Below the pieces are notes generated by a model. The model did no database searches. It was not told the DNA's origin and was given only the letters and a program-made list of their open reading frames with translations. This document shows positions 27,961 to 36,635 of a stretch of 64,000 bases of DNA, in pieces. The stretch is from Thermomicrobium roseum DSM 5159 (GTDB lineage: Bacteria > Chloroflexota > Chloroflexia > Thermomicrobiales > Thermomicrobiaceae), in NCBI RefSeq assembly GCF_000021685.1, contig NC_011961.1:124001-188000 (forward strand). Direction: 5' to 3'. Within the stretch, counting starts at the first letter, position 1. Every line of letters begins with the position of its first letter. Both the position numbers and the translations under genes were made by a program.

Positions 27961-29001
27961 ATGTTCGGGCAGGCGCGCCATGTCCTCCAGGTTTGGGATT
28001 ACCACCACGGCCAGTCGACGCGCATCGTCGTCGCGGGTTGCCCACCGCTCCGCGGCCGGACCATCCGGGAGAAACAGGCGGACCTGGCAACCCGCTACGA
28101 TCACTTGCGTGCCCTGATCGTGCGGGAACCGCGCGGTCACCGTAACCTGTTGGGCGCCTTTCTCACCGAGCCGGAGCGACCGGAGAGTCAGGCTGGCGTC
28201 ATCTTCGTCCATCCCGATGGGTACTTCGATGCCTGCGGCGACTCGACGTTCAGTGTGGCGGTCGCGTTGGTGGAGAGCGGGCTGGTGCCGCGGACGACCG
28301 ACGATGGTGAGCAGGAACTGGTGCTCGATACCGTGCTCGGCCCGGTCCCGGTGCGCGTCACGCTGCGCGGTGGACGAGTGGTGGCGGCGACTATGGCCAG
28401 TGGCCCCTCCTACGCGCTCGGGTCAGCGCGCCTGGAGACCGAGCTGGGCACCGTGCCAGTGACGCTCGCTTGGGGCGGCCTGCTGTACGCGTTCGCCGAT
28501 GCGACGGCGCTCGGTCTGCAACTGGGTGCCGAGCTTGCGCCCGCGACGCGCGAGCGGCTGCTCGACGTGGGGACGATGCTCTGGCAGGCGGCGCGGGCGC
28601 AGCTGCGTGCTGACGTGCCCGGCCTGGCGCAGGGGCGAGCGGTGGATCTGGTCACGCTGGTGCAGGAGCTGGATGAGCACGGTCGACCGCTTCCGGCCGG
28701 TTCGACGGCGCAACCGGCGGGAGCGCGCGTCGCCAACTTCTACGCGCCGCGCACCATGGGACGCACCCCCTCAGGCACGGGAACGGCGGCACGCGTGGCA
28801 GCGCTGGTTGCGAGTGGGCGATTGCCGCTCGGTGCGTCCTACTTCCACGAGAGCCCGGTGGGGTTGCGCTTTACCGCGCGACCGGTGCGGCGCGAGGGGG
28901 AGGCGGTCCACAGCGAGATCAGCACGATGTCCTACTGCATGGGGATCGCGACGCTCGTCCTGCGCGACGACGACCCCTTCCCGACCGGCTTCCTGCTGTA
29001 G
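27961..29001 (+). CDS. proline racemase / trans-3-hydroxyproline dehydratase family protein
   Basis: This 346-residue protein has the family fold with the first catalytic cysteine C92 in FDACGDSTF. At the second site, where racemases have PCGTG, it has PSGTG (Ser271), so the base/acid cysteine is replaced. In the family, loss of this second Cys (usually to Thr) marks trans-3-hydroxy-L-proline dehydratases, so dehydration rather than racemisation is the better guess. The usual MCGH motif is ACGD here, so the substrate may differ. No hydroxyproline catabolic genes are adjacent. Confidence 0.8.
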   Translation: MFGQARHVLQVWDYHHGQSTRIVVAGCPPLRGRTIREKQADLATRYDHLRALIVREPRGHRNLLGAFLTEPERPESQAGVIFVHPDGYFDACGDSTFSVAVALVESGLVPRTTDDGEQELVLDTVLGPVPVRVTLRGGRVVAATMASGPSYALGSARLETELGTVPVTLAWGGLLYAFADATALGLQLGAELAPATRERLLDVGTMLWQAARAQLRADVPGLAQGRAVDLVTLVQELDEHGRPLPAGSTAQPAGARVANFYAPRTMGRTPSGTGTAARVAALVASGRLPLGASYFHESPVGLRFTARPVRREGEAVHSEISTMSYCMGIATLVLRDDDPFPTGFLL

Positions 29002-29400
29002 CACGGGCAACTGGCTGTCGCTGTCCCGGCACGCTGACCGGGTGAACTGCCCTGCCGGTGTGCGGTGGACCGGGCCAGCCGGCGCCCTCCCCACGAATCA
29101 TCCACCGCTCGGCTGCGCGGCGGTCGGCTCTGCCTTCGAGGGTGGTGTCGCGGAAGAGAGGGTGCGTTGCCGGGTGCGTCCCGCAAGGAGGGCAACGAGC
29201 CAGGTCACTCGCAGCCCGAACCGGTGCGTCGCTGTTCCCTCTCCGACGGCCGGTGGGCCACGCTCCGTCATGCCGGGAGGCGCGCGACCCGCGAGCTCCT
29301 CGGGTAGCGGTGTCGGCGTGCTGAGCCGGCGTGCGAGGGCCGTGGAGGGCGAGCGGTAGCCAACACGTGGTACTGGACAAGAGCGCCGGACTGGTGTAGG
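29002..29400 (+). other. intergenic region before the T-box leader
   Basis: About 0.4 kb with no recognisable gene. The promoter of the T-box transcript should lie towards its end; I could not pick a convincing -35/-10 pair. Confidence 0.35.
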
Positions 29401-29693
29401 CTCCAAGACGACAACGGAGCGCCGCAAAGGCGGCGAAGAGGAGAGTACCCAGCGGGAGCGGTCCAGCGAGCCGCGGGTGGTGGAAAGGCGGCCCGTTACT
29501 GCTGGGGAAGAAGGCCTCGGAGCTGCGTCCCGAGCCGCGCGACTCAGCGCGGGGTAGGCGACGACGGTGGCCCCCGTTACCGGGCCGCACTCGGTGCGTA
29601 CCGAGTGCGTGAGGCCGCGACCCGCGAGGGCGCGGCGAAGCGGGGTGGTACCGCGAGACGGCACCGCTCGCCCCCGCCAGGGCGAGCGGTTTT
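29401..29693 (+). promoter_or_regulatory. T-box riboswitch leader upstream of lysX
   Basis: The conserved T-box GGGTGGTACCGCG lies at 29643-29655, directly before a terminator hairpin. Upstream, the Stem I type elements GAAGAGGAGAGTA (about 29434-29447), the GCGAGCCGCGGGTGGTG block (29466-29482) and the CTCGGAGCTGC segment (29516-29526) are in the usual order. Uncharged tRNA pairing with the T-box bulge would form the antiterminator and allow readthrough. The specifier codon is not certain; AAG occurs twice at 29508-29513 in the expected area, which would fit tRNA-Lys and the downstream lysine gene. Confidence 0.85.
29664..29693 (+). terminator. T-box-controlled intrinsic terminator
   Basis: CCGCTCGCC (29664-29672) pairs with GGCGAGCGG (29681-29689) and is followed by TTTTCGTTT. 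The 5' part can alternatively pair with the T-box, the classic terminator/antiterminator switch. Confidence 0.88.
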
Positions 29694-29700
29694 CGTTTGC

Positions 29701-30012
29701 GAGGAGCGATCTCGTCGATGGAGCGAGTGGTCGAGCACCAGGATCGAACTCAGGGAGAGCGCCGGGGTGACCGGGCGATCGGTCGGGTCGCGTCCAGGCC
29801 TGCCTGCTCGGCCAACTCGCTGCCCCTCTTTCCAGTGCGTCATTCCCCTGCTGAGCGAGGAACCAGCGCGCTCGTCCTGGCGCTCGTCCGCCAGGGACGC
29901 TGCCTCGCGACCCACGGTGCCCAGCCGGACAAACGCGGGACGAAACGCTCGGCCTGAGCGCGTTCTGGTCCCATCGGTGTCCGGTCGGTTGCAGTGGTGT
30001 CGGAGGTCAGTC
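29701..30012 (+). other. 312 bp between T-box terminator and lysX, no gene recognised
   Basis: An 86-residue frame from GTG 29697 reads through to 29957, but it has no domain and poor composition. I specifically looked for a lysW gene (CxxC pairs, EDWGE end) and did not find one. The leader-to-gene distance is unusually long. Confidence 0.4.
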
Positions 30013-30894
30013 GTGGAGCGCGTGCGTGTTGGACTCGTCTATGGACTTTTGCGAGCGGAAGAGCGGCTTTTGATCGCAGCGCTGGAGCAGCGCGGGGCGG
30101 TGGTCGAGCGGATCGTCGACCGGCAGCTGCGGCTCGAGCTGACCAGCCCACCGCCGCGCTACGACGTGGTGGTGGAACGCTCGGTCAGCCAGCAGCGGGG
30201 GCTCCACGTGGCCAGCGTCTTTGCGGCGTGGGGGATCCCGGTCGTCAACCCACCGCACCTCTTGGAAGTGTGCAACGACAAGCTGCGCACGACGGCGCTG
30301 CTCGCTGCGGCTGGGGTCCCGCAGCCGCGGGTGATGGTGGCCTTCAGCCCAGAAGAAGCGCTGGAGGCAGCCGAGGAACTGGGGTACCCGGTGGTGATCA
30401 AGCCGCCGTTGGGATCCTGGGGGCGGCTCCTGGCGCGCGTGCACAGTCGGCGAGCGGCCGCGGAACTGCTGCGGCACAAGCGGATGCTCGGCGGTTTTCA
30501 TCACGGGACGCTCTACGTCCAGGAGTGGGTCCCCAAGCCGGGACGGGACATCCGCGCCTTCGTCGTCGGCGAGGAGACGATCTGCGCCATCTACCGTACC
30601 TCCGACCACTGGGTCACCAACACGGCGCGTGGCGGTCGTGCCTCCAACTGCCCGGTGACACCGGAACTGGCTGACCTGTGCGGGCGGGTCGCGCGGGCGC
30701 TGGGTGGCGGCGTCCTGGCCGTCGACGTGCTGGAGCATCCCGAGCGCGGCCTCCTGGTCAACGAGGTCAACGCGACGATGGAGTTCCGCAACTCGATCGC
30801 GCCGACCGGGGTCGATATTCCTGGCCGGGTTGCCGATTACGTGCTGGCGATAGCCCGAGCCGAGCAGCCGCTCTCGCTGGCGGCGGCATCCTGA
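30013..30894 (+). CDS. lysX: LysX-type ATP-grasp ligase (lysine/arginine biosynthesis via LysW)
   Basis: This 293-residue RimK-family ATP-grasp protein starts at GTG 30013 behind CGGAGG. It has the ATP-grasp lysine motif YPVVIKPPLGSWGR and the QEWVPKPGRDIRAFVVG region. It also has the LysX-typical NTARGGRASNC loop, and VNEVNATMEFRNS as the metal-binding end. LysX attaches the amino group of alpha-aminoadipate to the C-terminal Glu of LysW in the AAA lysine pathway. No lysW, lysZ or lysY is in the window. The T-box leader upstream supports an amino-acid biosynthetic role. Confidence 0.88.
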   Translation: MERVRVGLVYGLLRAEERLLIAALEQRGAVVERIVDRQLRLELTSPPPRYDVVVERSVSQQRGLHVASVFAAWGIPVVNPPHLLEVCNDKLRTTALLAAAGVPQPRVMVAFSPEEALEAAEELGYPVVIKPPLGSWGRLLARVHSRRAAAELLRHKRMLGGFHHGTLYVQEWVPKPGRDIRAFVVGEETICAIYRTSDHWVTNTARGGRASNCPVTPELADLCGRVARALGGGVLAVDVLEHPERGLLVNEVNATMEFRNSIAPTGVDIPGRVADYVLAIARAEQPLSLAAAS

Positions 30895-31151
30895 GCGGTG
30901 GCGCGACCCACCAGTACGCCCACCCTCAGCGCTGAGCCTCCGGTCGGCCGGAGCGGCCGTCACACGGTACCTAGTCTCCTGGCGAGCGTCGAGCTGGCTT
31001 TCGCCTTGCCTCGGTCGATCGAGCTGCCTGTCTGGTTCACCCTGTCGCCGTACGGAAGAGCGGATACTCTGCCGAACGGACGGTTGCGGGCGCGACCGGA
31101 TCGTGCCATGCTCACATCGCAATCGCGTGGTGGAAGCGAGGGGGTAGGGCG

Positions 31152-31589
31152 ATGGACGAGCCGATGCAACCGCCAGCGATCGGCCCGGCGCGTCAGGTGG
31201 ACATCGAGACAGCGGGCTGGATCGCGCTGGCGCTGGAAGCGATCTTCGGCTACTTCGGCATCCTCGGTGTCGGTCACGCCTATGCCGGTCGGTTGGGGCG
31301 AGCGATCGGGCTCCTGGTCGGCTGGTTGGTGGTGTTGGTGCTGCTCGGGGCGCTGACCGGTCTCACTTTCGGTGTGGCCGCCTGCCTCGTCCTGCCGATT
31401 TGGGTAGCGGTTCCGGTCATCTCCGGTCTCCTGGCGCGACGGACGGTGCTGGCCGAAGGGCGCACCGGGAGCTGGACTGCGGTCTTCGGCTTGGCTGGGG
31501 TGGGCTGTCTCGGTGTCCTCACGCTGATCTGTCTCGGGTTGGTGCTCCTCGGCGGGCTCGGCGCGCTGAGCAGCGCGGTGAGCGGGTGA
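31152..31589 (+). CDS. small multi-pass membrane protein (TM2-like)
   Basis: This 145-residue protein starts at ATG 31152 behind GGGGGTAGGG. It has four predicted membrane helices. The first pair is joined by FGILGVGHAYAGRLGRAIG, which resembles the TM2-domain signature of two helices with a G.GHxYxG turn. Its function is unknown. It stands alone between lysX and repeat cluster 2. Confidence 0.65.
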   Translation: MDEPMQPPAIGPARQVDIETAGWIALALEAIFGYFGILGVGHAYAGRLGRAIGLLVGWLVVLVLLGALTGLTFGVAACLVLPIWVAVPVISGLLARRTVLAEGRTGSWTAVFGLAGVGCLGVLTLICLGLVLLGGLGALSSAVSG

Positions 31590-31630
31590 CCGGCTGGCGC
31601 GTGGCGACCGGCGTGCACGGCGCGGTCGAT

Positions 31631-32340
31631 TGCCGCGCCGGCGGGCGAGGCAGCGCCTCGTCCCGACACGAGTGGGGCGGAGCATCCCCGGTGTGGCGCC
31701 TGCCTGCACGGATCGGCGGTGCGTGAACCCGCGTGTTGTAGGGGTCAGGCGGTGCCTGACCCGCCGGCCCGCCAGGGCCGGGACGTGCGGCGCGACCGGA
31801 TGTCCACGCTGCCGTGCGGAATGGTCGCGGTGGCAGTTGCCGCGGCAGATTTTGCCGCGCCCATGGCGCGGCGGGCGAGGCAGCGCCTCGCCCCTACATG
31901 CCGTGGTGGCGCGTCACCGGTGCAACCTGTGGGTGCGATGGTGGCGGATCCCTCCCCCGTCCGGTAGGGGTCAGGTGGTGCCTGACCCGCCGGCCCGGCA
32001 GGGCCGGGGAATGACACCGTCACCGGGGTACGGATGGAGATCACGGCGGGAGTGGGCGCTAGCCGTGCGCCCGGGGCTTCAGCCCCGGGCTGAATCCCCA
32101 AGCCCCCTGAAGGGGGCTATGAGGCGCCCAGGCGCCCGAGTTGATCGGCTGGGTGCAGGCGCCGTTGGGATCAGCCGGCTTCAGCCGGCTTGGGGACTGA
32201 GCCCGGCCGTTCACGGCCGGGCGGTCGTGGATACAGCCGCTCTGCTGATCCGCGCTGCGTGTCGTGCGAGACGTGTCGGCCACGCGGAATCGCCGCGCCG
32301 GTAGCGCGGCGGGCGAGGCAGCGCCTCGCCCCTCCACGGG
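31631..32340 (+). repeat. repeat cluster 2: A/B double-hairpin elements
   Basis: The elements run in reversed order relative to cluster 1. Reversed B (GCGGGCGAGGC-AGC-GCCTCG, then CCCCTACA) lies near 31631, 31855 and 32290. Reversed A (GTAGGGGTCAGGC-GG-TGCCTGACCC, then a GGCC hairpin) lies near 31735 and 31965. Orientation alternates as in the other clusters. Confidence 0.88.
32060..32225 (+). repeat. TTCA/TGAA hairpin array (copy 1 of a roughly 280-bp block)
   Basis: Palindromes in order: a CCCGGGGC-TTCA-GCCCCGGG unit, AGCCCCC-TGAA-GGGGGCT, an AGCCGGC-TTCA-GCCGGCT unit, and a CCCGGCCG-TTCA-CGGCCGGG unit. The whole block to about 32335 recurs almost base for base at 63205-63475. Confidence 0.88.
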
Positions 32341-32699
32341 GGGGCACACCAGCGGCTGAGGCTACCCTCGTCCCCGTGGCTTCCTCGCCCGCACGGCGTG
32401 GGAGCGGGGGCGTTGCGGAGCGGCGGGGGTACGGGGTGGTTCGGGTTCAGGCACCACCGGACTGCTGAGCCCGATCGGTTGAGGGCATCCCGGGTCGTGG
32501 GGTCTGAGGCTTGGCCCGGATTCATCGGGAACCGCGGCCCGGAAACCGGCTACCGTGCTCTCGAGCGCGTCCACCGGCTTCGGTGCCGGCCGCGCGCAGC
32601 TGGTCGGATGGTAGGGGAAGAGAGCAGGTAACGGGCGGATCGGTGAACGAGGACGTGCCGACCTCCGTTACAATAGCGGAAGCGAGAGGGAGCGCACGC
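32341..32699 (+). other. intergenic region before the coiled-coil gene
   Basis: About 360 bases without a gene. TACAAT at 32669-32674 is a good -10 box for the following gene; the -35 region is weak. Confidence 0.4.
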
Positions 32700-33626
32700 A
32701 TGGCGTTCACGGTCGAGGACTTCCAAGATCTGGTGCGCCTGCTCGCTCAGCATCCGGAATGGCGGAGCGAGTTGCGCCGGTTGCTGCTGAGCGAGGAGCT
32801 GCTGACGGTACCCGAGCGGCTGGCCCGCGTCGAGCGGCTGTTGGCTGAGTTGGTGCAGCGTGACGAGGAACGCTCCCGCCAATTGGCGGGGTTGATCGAG
32901 GCGGTGCGCGAGAACACCCGGCAGATCGCCGAGCTGCGGGAGACGGTGGCGGAGCACTCGCGGCAGATCGCCGAGCTGCGGGAGACGGTGGCGGAGCACT
33001 CGCGGCAGATCGCCGAGCTGCGGGAGACGGTGGCGGAGCACTCGCGGCAGATCGCCGAGCTGCGGGAGACGGTGGCGGAGCACTCGCGGCAGATCGCTGA
33101 GCAAACGCGGCAGATCGAAGGGCTCCGCGAGACGGTGCTGCTTCTCGCCCAGCGGCTGGATACGGTGGCTGGCCGCACGGACATGGCGCTCGGCGAGCTC
33201 CTCGAGCTGCGGGCCGAGCGCCGGCTCAGCTCCTGGCTGGGGCGGTTCCTGCGCGGCCTGCGTGTCCGCCCGCCCGGTGAGTGGGAGCGCCAGTTCCGGC
33301 CCCTGCTCAGTCCGGCAGCGTTCGATCGACTGCTCGATGCCGACCTGCTGGCTCGCGGACGGCTCACGCTCGACGGGCAACGGGAAGTCTGGTTGGCTAT
33401 CGAGGTCTCGCGGGTGATCGATGCCGAGGATGTGGCTCGTGCCCAGGAATGGGCTCAGCTCCTCCGCGAGGTAGGGCTCGTCGCGGTACCGGTCGTGCTG
33501 GGAGCGGCCCTGACCGGGGAGGCGCAGGAGGCGGTGGAGCGCGAGCGGGTGCTCTTCGTCGAAGCGACGCTCCAGCGGGTGTGGGTTCACGGGTGGGAGG
33601 CAGTCCGCGAGCGGTGGGTCGCCTGA
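32700..33626 (+). CDS. coiled-coil protein with in-frame tandem repeats (DUF3782-like, degenerate nuclease-like end)
   Basis: This 308-residue protein starts at ATG 32700 behind GAGAGGGAG. The N-terminus (FTVEDFQDLVRLL..HPEWRSELRRLLL.EELL) is shared with the second such gene at 56.3-57.6 kb. Residues about 75-145 contain four copies of a 14-residue unit (ELRETVAEHSRQIA) encoded by nearly identical 42-bp DNA repeats, forming a coiled coil. The C-terminal 110 residues have a beta-strand pattern VWLAIEVSRVI where related proteins carry the PD-(D/E)XK ExK site; here the Lys is missing. A DNA-interacting or scaffold role is possible but unproven. Confidence 0.65.
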   Translation: MAFTVEDFQDLVRLLAQHPEWRSELRRLLLSEELLTVPERLARVERLLAELVQRDEERSRQLAGLIEAVRENTRQIAELRETVAEHSRQIAELRETVAEHSRQIAELRETVAEHSRQIAELRETVAEHSRQIAEQTRQIEGLRETVLLLAQRLDTVAGRTDMALGELLELRAERRLSSWLGRFLRGLRVRPPGEWERQFRPLLSPAAFDRLLDADLLARGRLTLDGQREVWLAIEVSRVIDAEDVARAQEWAQLLREVGLVAVPVVLGAALTGEAQEAVERERVLFVEATLQRVWVHGWEAVRERWVA

Positions 33627-33745
33627 GGAAGATCGTCCGAACGGTCGGTCAGCGGAGCGGGGGTATCGCTCCCGCGCTGCGTTCGCGTGGGTGGTGATGG
33701 CGGGCCGGGGCGAGCCGCGCGACGACTGGTGCAGGTGGTGGCTCG

Positions 33746-34489
33746 TCACTGCCAGCGGAAGCGCCGGGTCGCAATAGCGAGCGAGCCAGTGGTCCAGGCG
33801 GCGAGGAGGAGCAGCGCACGCCAGTGATCCGACCAGGGCTCGGCGACCCAGGCGGCGCGGAGCAGGGTGACGATCGGGGTGGCCGGGAGGAACTCGGCGA
33901 GCTCTCGTACGCGTGCGGGCAGGATCTCCGGTGGGAGCGCCATGCCGGAGAAGAACAGCATGGGGTAGAAGACGACGAAGGCGACGACCAGTGCGGTGCG
34001 TGCGCTGGGGACGAGCGCAGCCAATGCGAAGCCGAAGGCCATCATCGCCAGGAAGCCGAGGATCCCTGCCGCCAGCGCGCTCGGCAGAGATCCGGCAAAG
34101 CGGAGCCCATAACCGAGTTCAGCGGTCAGCAGGAGGAAGCTGATGCCGAGCGCGCTCAGGATGGCGCGAGCGGCGAGTTGGCTGGCGAACAGCGCGATGG
34201 GCGAGACCGGGGCGAGGGCCAGTTGGCGGAGCACGCCGCGTTCCCGGTAGGTGGCCAGCGCGATGGGGAGGTTGAAGATCGCGACCGTGGCGATGACCAT
34301 GGTGACGTAGCCTGGCACGGCCAGATCGATGACGCCGAAACCGCCGCTGCCAGGACGTGGGGTGTTGCCGTAGATGCTCCCGAAGATGACGACCAGGAGC
34401 GGCGGGAAGACGAGGGAGAAGAAGGCGCTGAAAGGTTCGCGCAGCTCGAGGAGGAACTCGGTCAGTGTCAGGCGAACGAGGCTGCGCAT
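33746..34489 (-). CDS. ABC-2 type transporter permease
   Basis: This 247-residue protein has six membrane helices and the ABC-2 exporter pattern (FPPLLVVIFGSIYGN, a YRERG.LRQL..APVS loop after helix 2, and a late FFSGMALPPE turn). It is the last gene of a four-gene operon and lies 3 bp after the ATPase gene. With that ATPase it would export a drug, lipid or peptide; the substrate is unknown. Confidence 0.88.
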   Translation of the reverse strand: MRSLVRLTLTEFLLELREPFSAFFSLVFPPLLVVIFGSIYGNTPRPGSGGFGVIDLAVPGYVTMVIATVAIFNLPIALATYRERGVLRQLALAPVSPIALFASQLAARAILSALGISFLLLTAELGYGLRFAGSLPSALAAGILGFLAMMAFGFALAALVPSARTALVVAFVVFYPMLFFSGMALPPEILPARVRELAEFLPATPIVTLLRAAWVAEPWSDHWRALLLLAAWTTGSLAIATRRFRWQ

Positions 34490-34492
34490 GGC

Positions 34493-35413
34493 TCACTGCT
34501 CCTCTCGGGTGACCGCTGTGCCAGTGAGGGCCAGGTAGGCGTCTTCGAGTCGGCCGCTGGAGACGCGCAGCTCCCGCAAGGGGACACGGTGTTCGACGAG
34601 CAGGTGGACGACGGCGGCGACAGTGCGGTCGTCGTCGGCGTGGACGATGAGTGTCCCGTCTTCGCGTCGTACCTGGCGTACACCAGGAAGGGACTGCAGC
34701 GGCGGCAGCGGAGCACCTTCCGGGATGCGAACGCTCACCCGCAGGCTCCCGACGATGCGGGCGATCAGGCGCGAGGGGGTATCGAGCGCGACGATGCGGC
34801 CCTGGTGGAAGACCGCGACGCGGTCGCAGAGCTCTTCCGCTTCGTCCATGAGGTGGGTGCTCAAGAGGATAGTGGTGCCGCGTGCCCGGGTGGCGCGGAC
34901 GAGCTGCCAGACGGCGCGACGGCCGTGCGGGTCGAGTCCGGTGCTCAGCTCGTCGAGGAAGAGGAGACGGGGGTCGTGCAAAAGGGCCAGGAGCAGGAAG
35001 AGGCGTTGCTTCTGCCCACCGCTGAGCTTGGCGATGGGGGTGCGCAGCTGCTGGCTGAGTCCGAGTTGCTCGAGGAGCGGGCGCGGATCCAGCGTCTTCG
35101 GGTACAGGCTCGCGAACAGGGCGATCGCCTCACCGACGCGCAGGCGGTCGGGTAGCGCGCTCTCCTGGAGCTGCACGCCGATCTGGGGCGCCAGGCGACG
35201 ACGCTCTCGCCAGGGATCGTGTCCGAGGACCCGGACGGCGCCGGCGTCGGGTCGGCGCAATCCTTCCAGGCACTCGATCGTCGTCGTCTTGCCCGCACCG
35301 TTCGGGCCGACGATACCGAAGATCTCGCCGTCCTGAACGGTGAAGCTCACGCCCGCGACCGCGACGACCTGGCCATACGTCTTGCGGAGTTCCGCGACCT
35401 CGACGACGTTCAC
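34493..35413 (-). CDS. ABC transporter ATP-binding protein (drug-exporter type)
   Basis: This 306-residue protein has Walker A GPNGAGKTT, the Q-loop in GVQLQES, signature LSGGQKQR, Walker B LLFLDE and the switch His in LLSTHLMDEAE. The residue after the Walker B Glu begins LSTGLD. The C-terminal 90 residues form an extra domain as in daunorubicin-type exporters. It is in one operon with the permease and overlaps the upstream regulator gene by 4 bp. Confidence 0.93.
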   Translation of the reverse strand: MNVVEVAELRKTYGQVVAVAGVSFTVQDGEIFGIVGPNGAGKTTTIECLEGLRRPDAGAVRVLGHDPWRERRRLAPQIGVQLQESALPDRLRVGEAIALFASLYPKTLDPRPLLEQLGLSQQLRTPIAKLSGGQKQRLFLLLALLHDPRLLFLDELSTGLDPHGRRAVWQLVRATRARGTTILLSTHLMDEAEELCDRVAVFHQGRIVALDTPSRLIARIVGSLRVSVRIPEGAPLPPLQSLPGVRQVRREDGTLIVHADDDRTVAAVVHLLVEHRVPLRELRVSSGRLEDAYLALTGTAVTREEQ

Positions 35414-35766
35414 GGTGGACCTCCTCGCTCGTCGGAACCATCCTGGTCGCCAGGGGGGGAGTCGGCTGGGAGCGGGAACTGGCCGCTCAAGAGCGCGACG
35501 AGTTGGGCACGATAGCGCTCGAAGGCCGCGCGACCGTACGGCGTGAGCGCCAGAAAGGTGCGCGGCTTGCGAGCGACGAACGCTTTGCGGACACGGATGT
35601 AGCCAGCTTCCTCCAGGCGCAGGAGATGGGTGCTCAGGTTGCCGTCGGTGAGGCCGAGCAGGTCACGGAGGGTCGTGAACTCGACCTCGGTTTCCGGCGC
35701 GAGCGCGGCGAGCGCGGCCATGATGCGGAGTCGGGTGGGCTGATGGATGCGTTCATCGAGCGTCAT
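35410..35766 (-). CDS. winged-helix transcriptional regulator (ArsR/MarR-like, HTH_34 type)
   Basis: This 118-residue protein reads HQPTRLRIMAAL, then LRDLLGLTDGNLSTHLLRLEEAGYI and a basic wing with LTPYGRAAFERY. This pattern is typical of the small regulators found with ABC-2 exporters. It overlaps its neighbours on both sides (14 bp upstream, 4 bp downstream). It is the natural candidate to bind the perfect palindrome in front of the operon. Confidence 0.88.
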   Translation of the reverse strand: MTLDERIHQPTRLRIMAALAALAPETEVEFTTLRDLLGLTDGNLSTHLLRLEEAGYIRVRKAFVARKPRTFLALTPYGRAAFERYRAQLVALLSGQFPLPADSPPGDQDGSDERGGPP

Positions 35767-36346
35767 CGCGACTGCTCCACCAGACCCGGAGACCGCCGGC
35801 TATCAGGGCGCTGCCACCGAGGAGGCCGACCAGCAGCGCGTAGGGAGCTGGGCCGAGGAGGTGGCCGACGACGGCGACCGCGGTGACGAAGAGCCCGAGG
35901 ATGGCCATGAAGGGGGTGATCCAGATGCCGTAGAGGACGTAGCCCGCCATGATGGCAGTAACCAGGACGAAGCTGGCCAGCTCGGGATCGCGCGGGAAGA
36001 GGAGCGATGCCCACAGGCCGAGATAGCCGCTGGCGACAGCCCAGGAGAGTCCGAGGCGGCGGCCCTGCGGGGAACGCAAGCGGCGCGCGGTGAGGAACTG
36101 AGTACCGAAGGAGACCGCCAGGCCGAGCGCAACCAGTCCGATCCAGAGCAGGGTCAGTGCGTCGCCGGCGAGCAGGAGGCTGGCCGGGAAACCGATGAGC
36201 CAGACCAGGCCCCAAGCGGCGAGGCTCGGTGCCAGCGTCCAGCGGAGGACGGCCCGGCGGACAGCCTGTTGGGTGCGGGCGATGGTGGTGAGCGCCTCTT
36301 CCAGTTCCGGCTGGTGCACGGTGCCCCTCCGTTCGGTGCCGAGCAT
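35753..36346 (-). CDS. six-helix membrane protein, first gene of the exporter operon
   Basis: This 197-residue protein has a short N-terminal helix (ELEEALTTIARTQQAVRRAV) and about six hydrophobic segments. It recalls the membrane proteins of unknown function that accompany padR/HTH_34-type regulators. No catalytic motif is seen. It is first in the operon, directly after the palindromic operator, and overlaps the regulator gene by 14 bp. It may sense the inducer or act as an accessory exporter subunit; both are guesses. Confidence 0.7.
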   Translation of the reverse strand: MLGTERRGTVHQPELEEALTTIARTQQAVRRAVLRWTLAPSLAAWGLVWLIGFPASLLLAGDALTLLWIGLVALGLAVSFGTQFLTARRLRSPQGRRLGLSWAVASGYLGLWASLLFPRDPELASFVLVTAIMAGYVLYGIWITPFMAILGLFVTAVAVVGHLLGPAPYALLVGLLGGSALIAGGLRVWWSSRDDAR

Positions 36347-36349
36347 CTG

Positions 36350-36378
36350 CGGAGTACTTTGTTATACAAAGTACTCCG
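36350..36378 (-). promoter_or_regulatory. perfect 12-bp inverted repeat operator/promoter of the exporter operon
   Basis: CGGAGTACTTTG (36350-36361) and CAAAGTACTCCG (36367-36378) flank TTATA. It lies 4 bp upstream of the first gene. On the minus strand a TTGACA (just beyond, near 36396) lies 17 bases from TACTTT within the palindrome, so a bound repressor would cover the -10 region. An operator of the operon's own winged-helix regulator is the simplest reading. Confidence 0.8.
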
Positions 36379-36635
36379 TATTCGTGTCGTTGTCAAGGGG
36401 TGGGGGCAGTGCTGCTGGGGGAAAGGGCGATCAGGCGGCTCTGGGTCGGCAGGGTTGCGGATGGGTAGCCGTGGCCGGAGGGCGTCGGCAGTTCCGCCGA
36501 CCGGCGAACGCGGGGCAGGCGGAGGGAAAGTCGCGTGGTGTTCGGGTCGGCTGCACACGGCGTCCGGTTTCTCGAATGGAGGGTTAGAATCAGGGCGAGT
36601 GGATCGGTCTCGTCCTGGCGCTGAGGAGGCAAGCG

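Noticed and set aside
29697..29957. lysW or other small gene between T-box and lysX
   Set aside because: The 86-residue frame lacks the CxxC pairs and acidic EDWGE end of LysW, and its composition is not protein-like.
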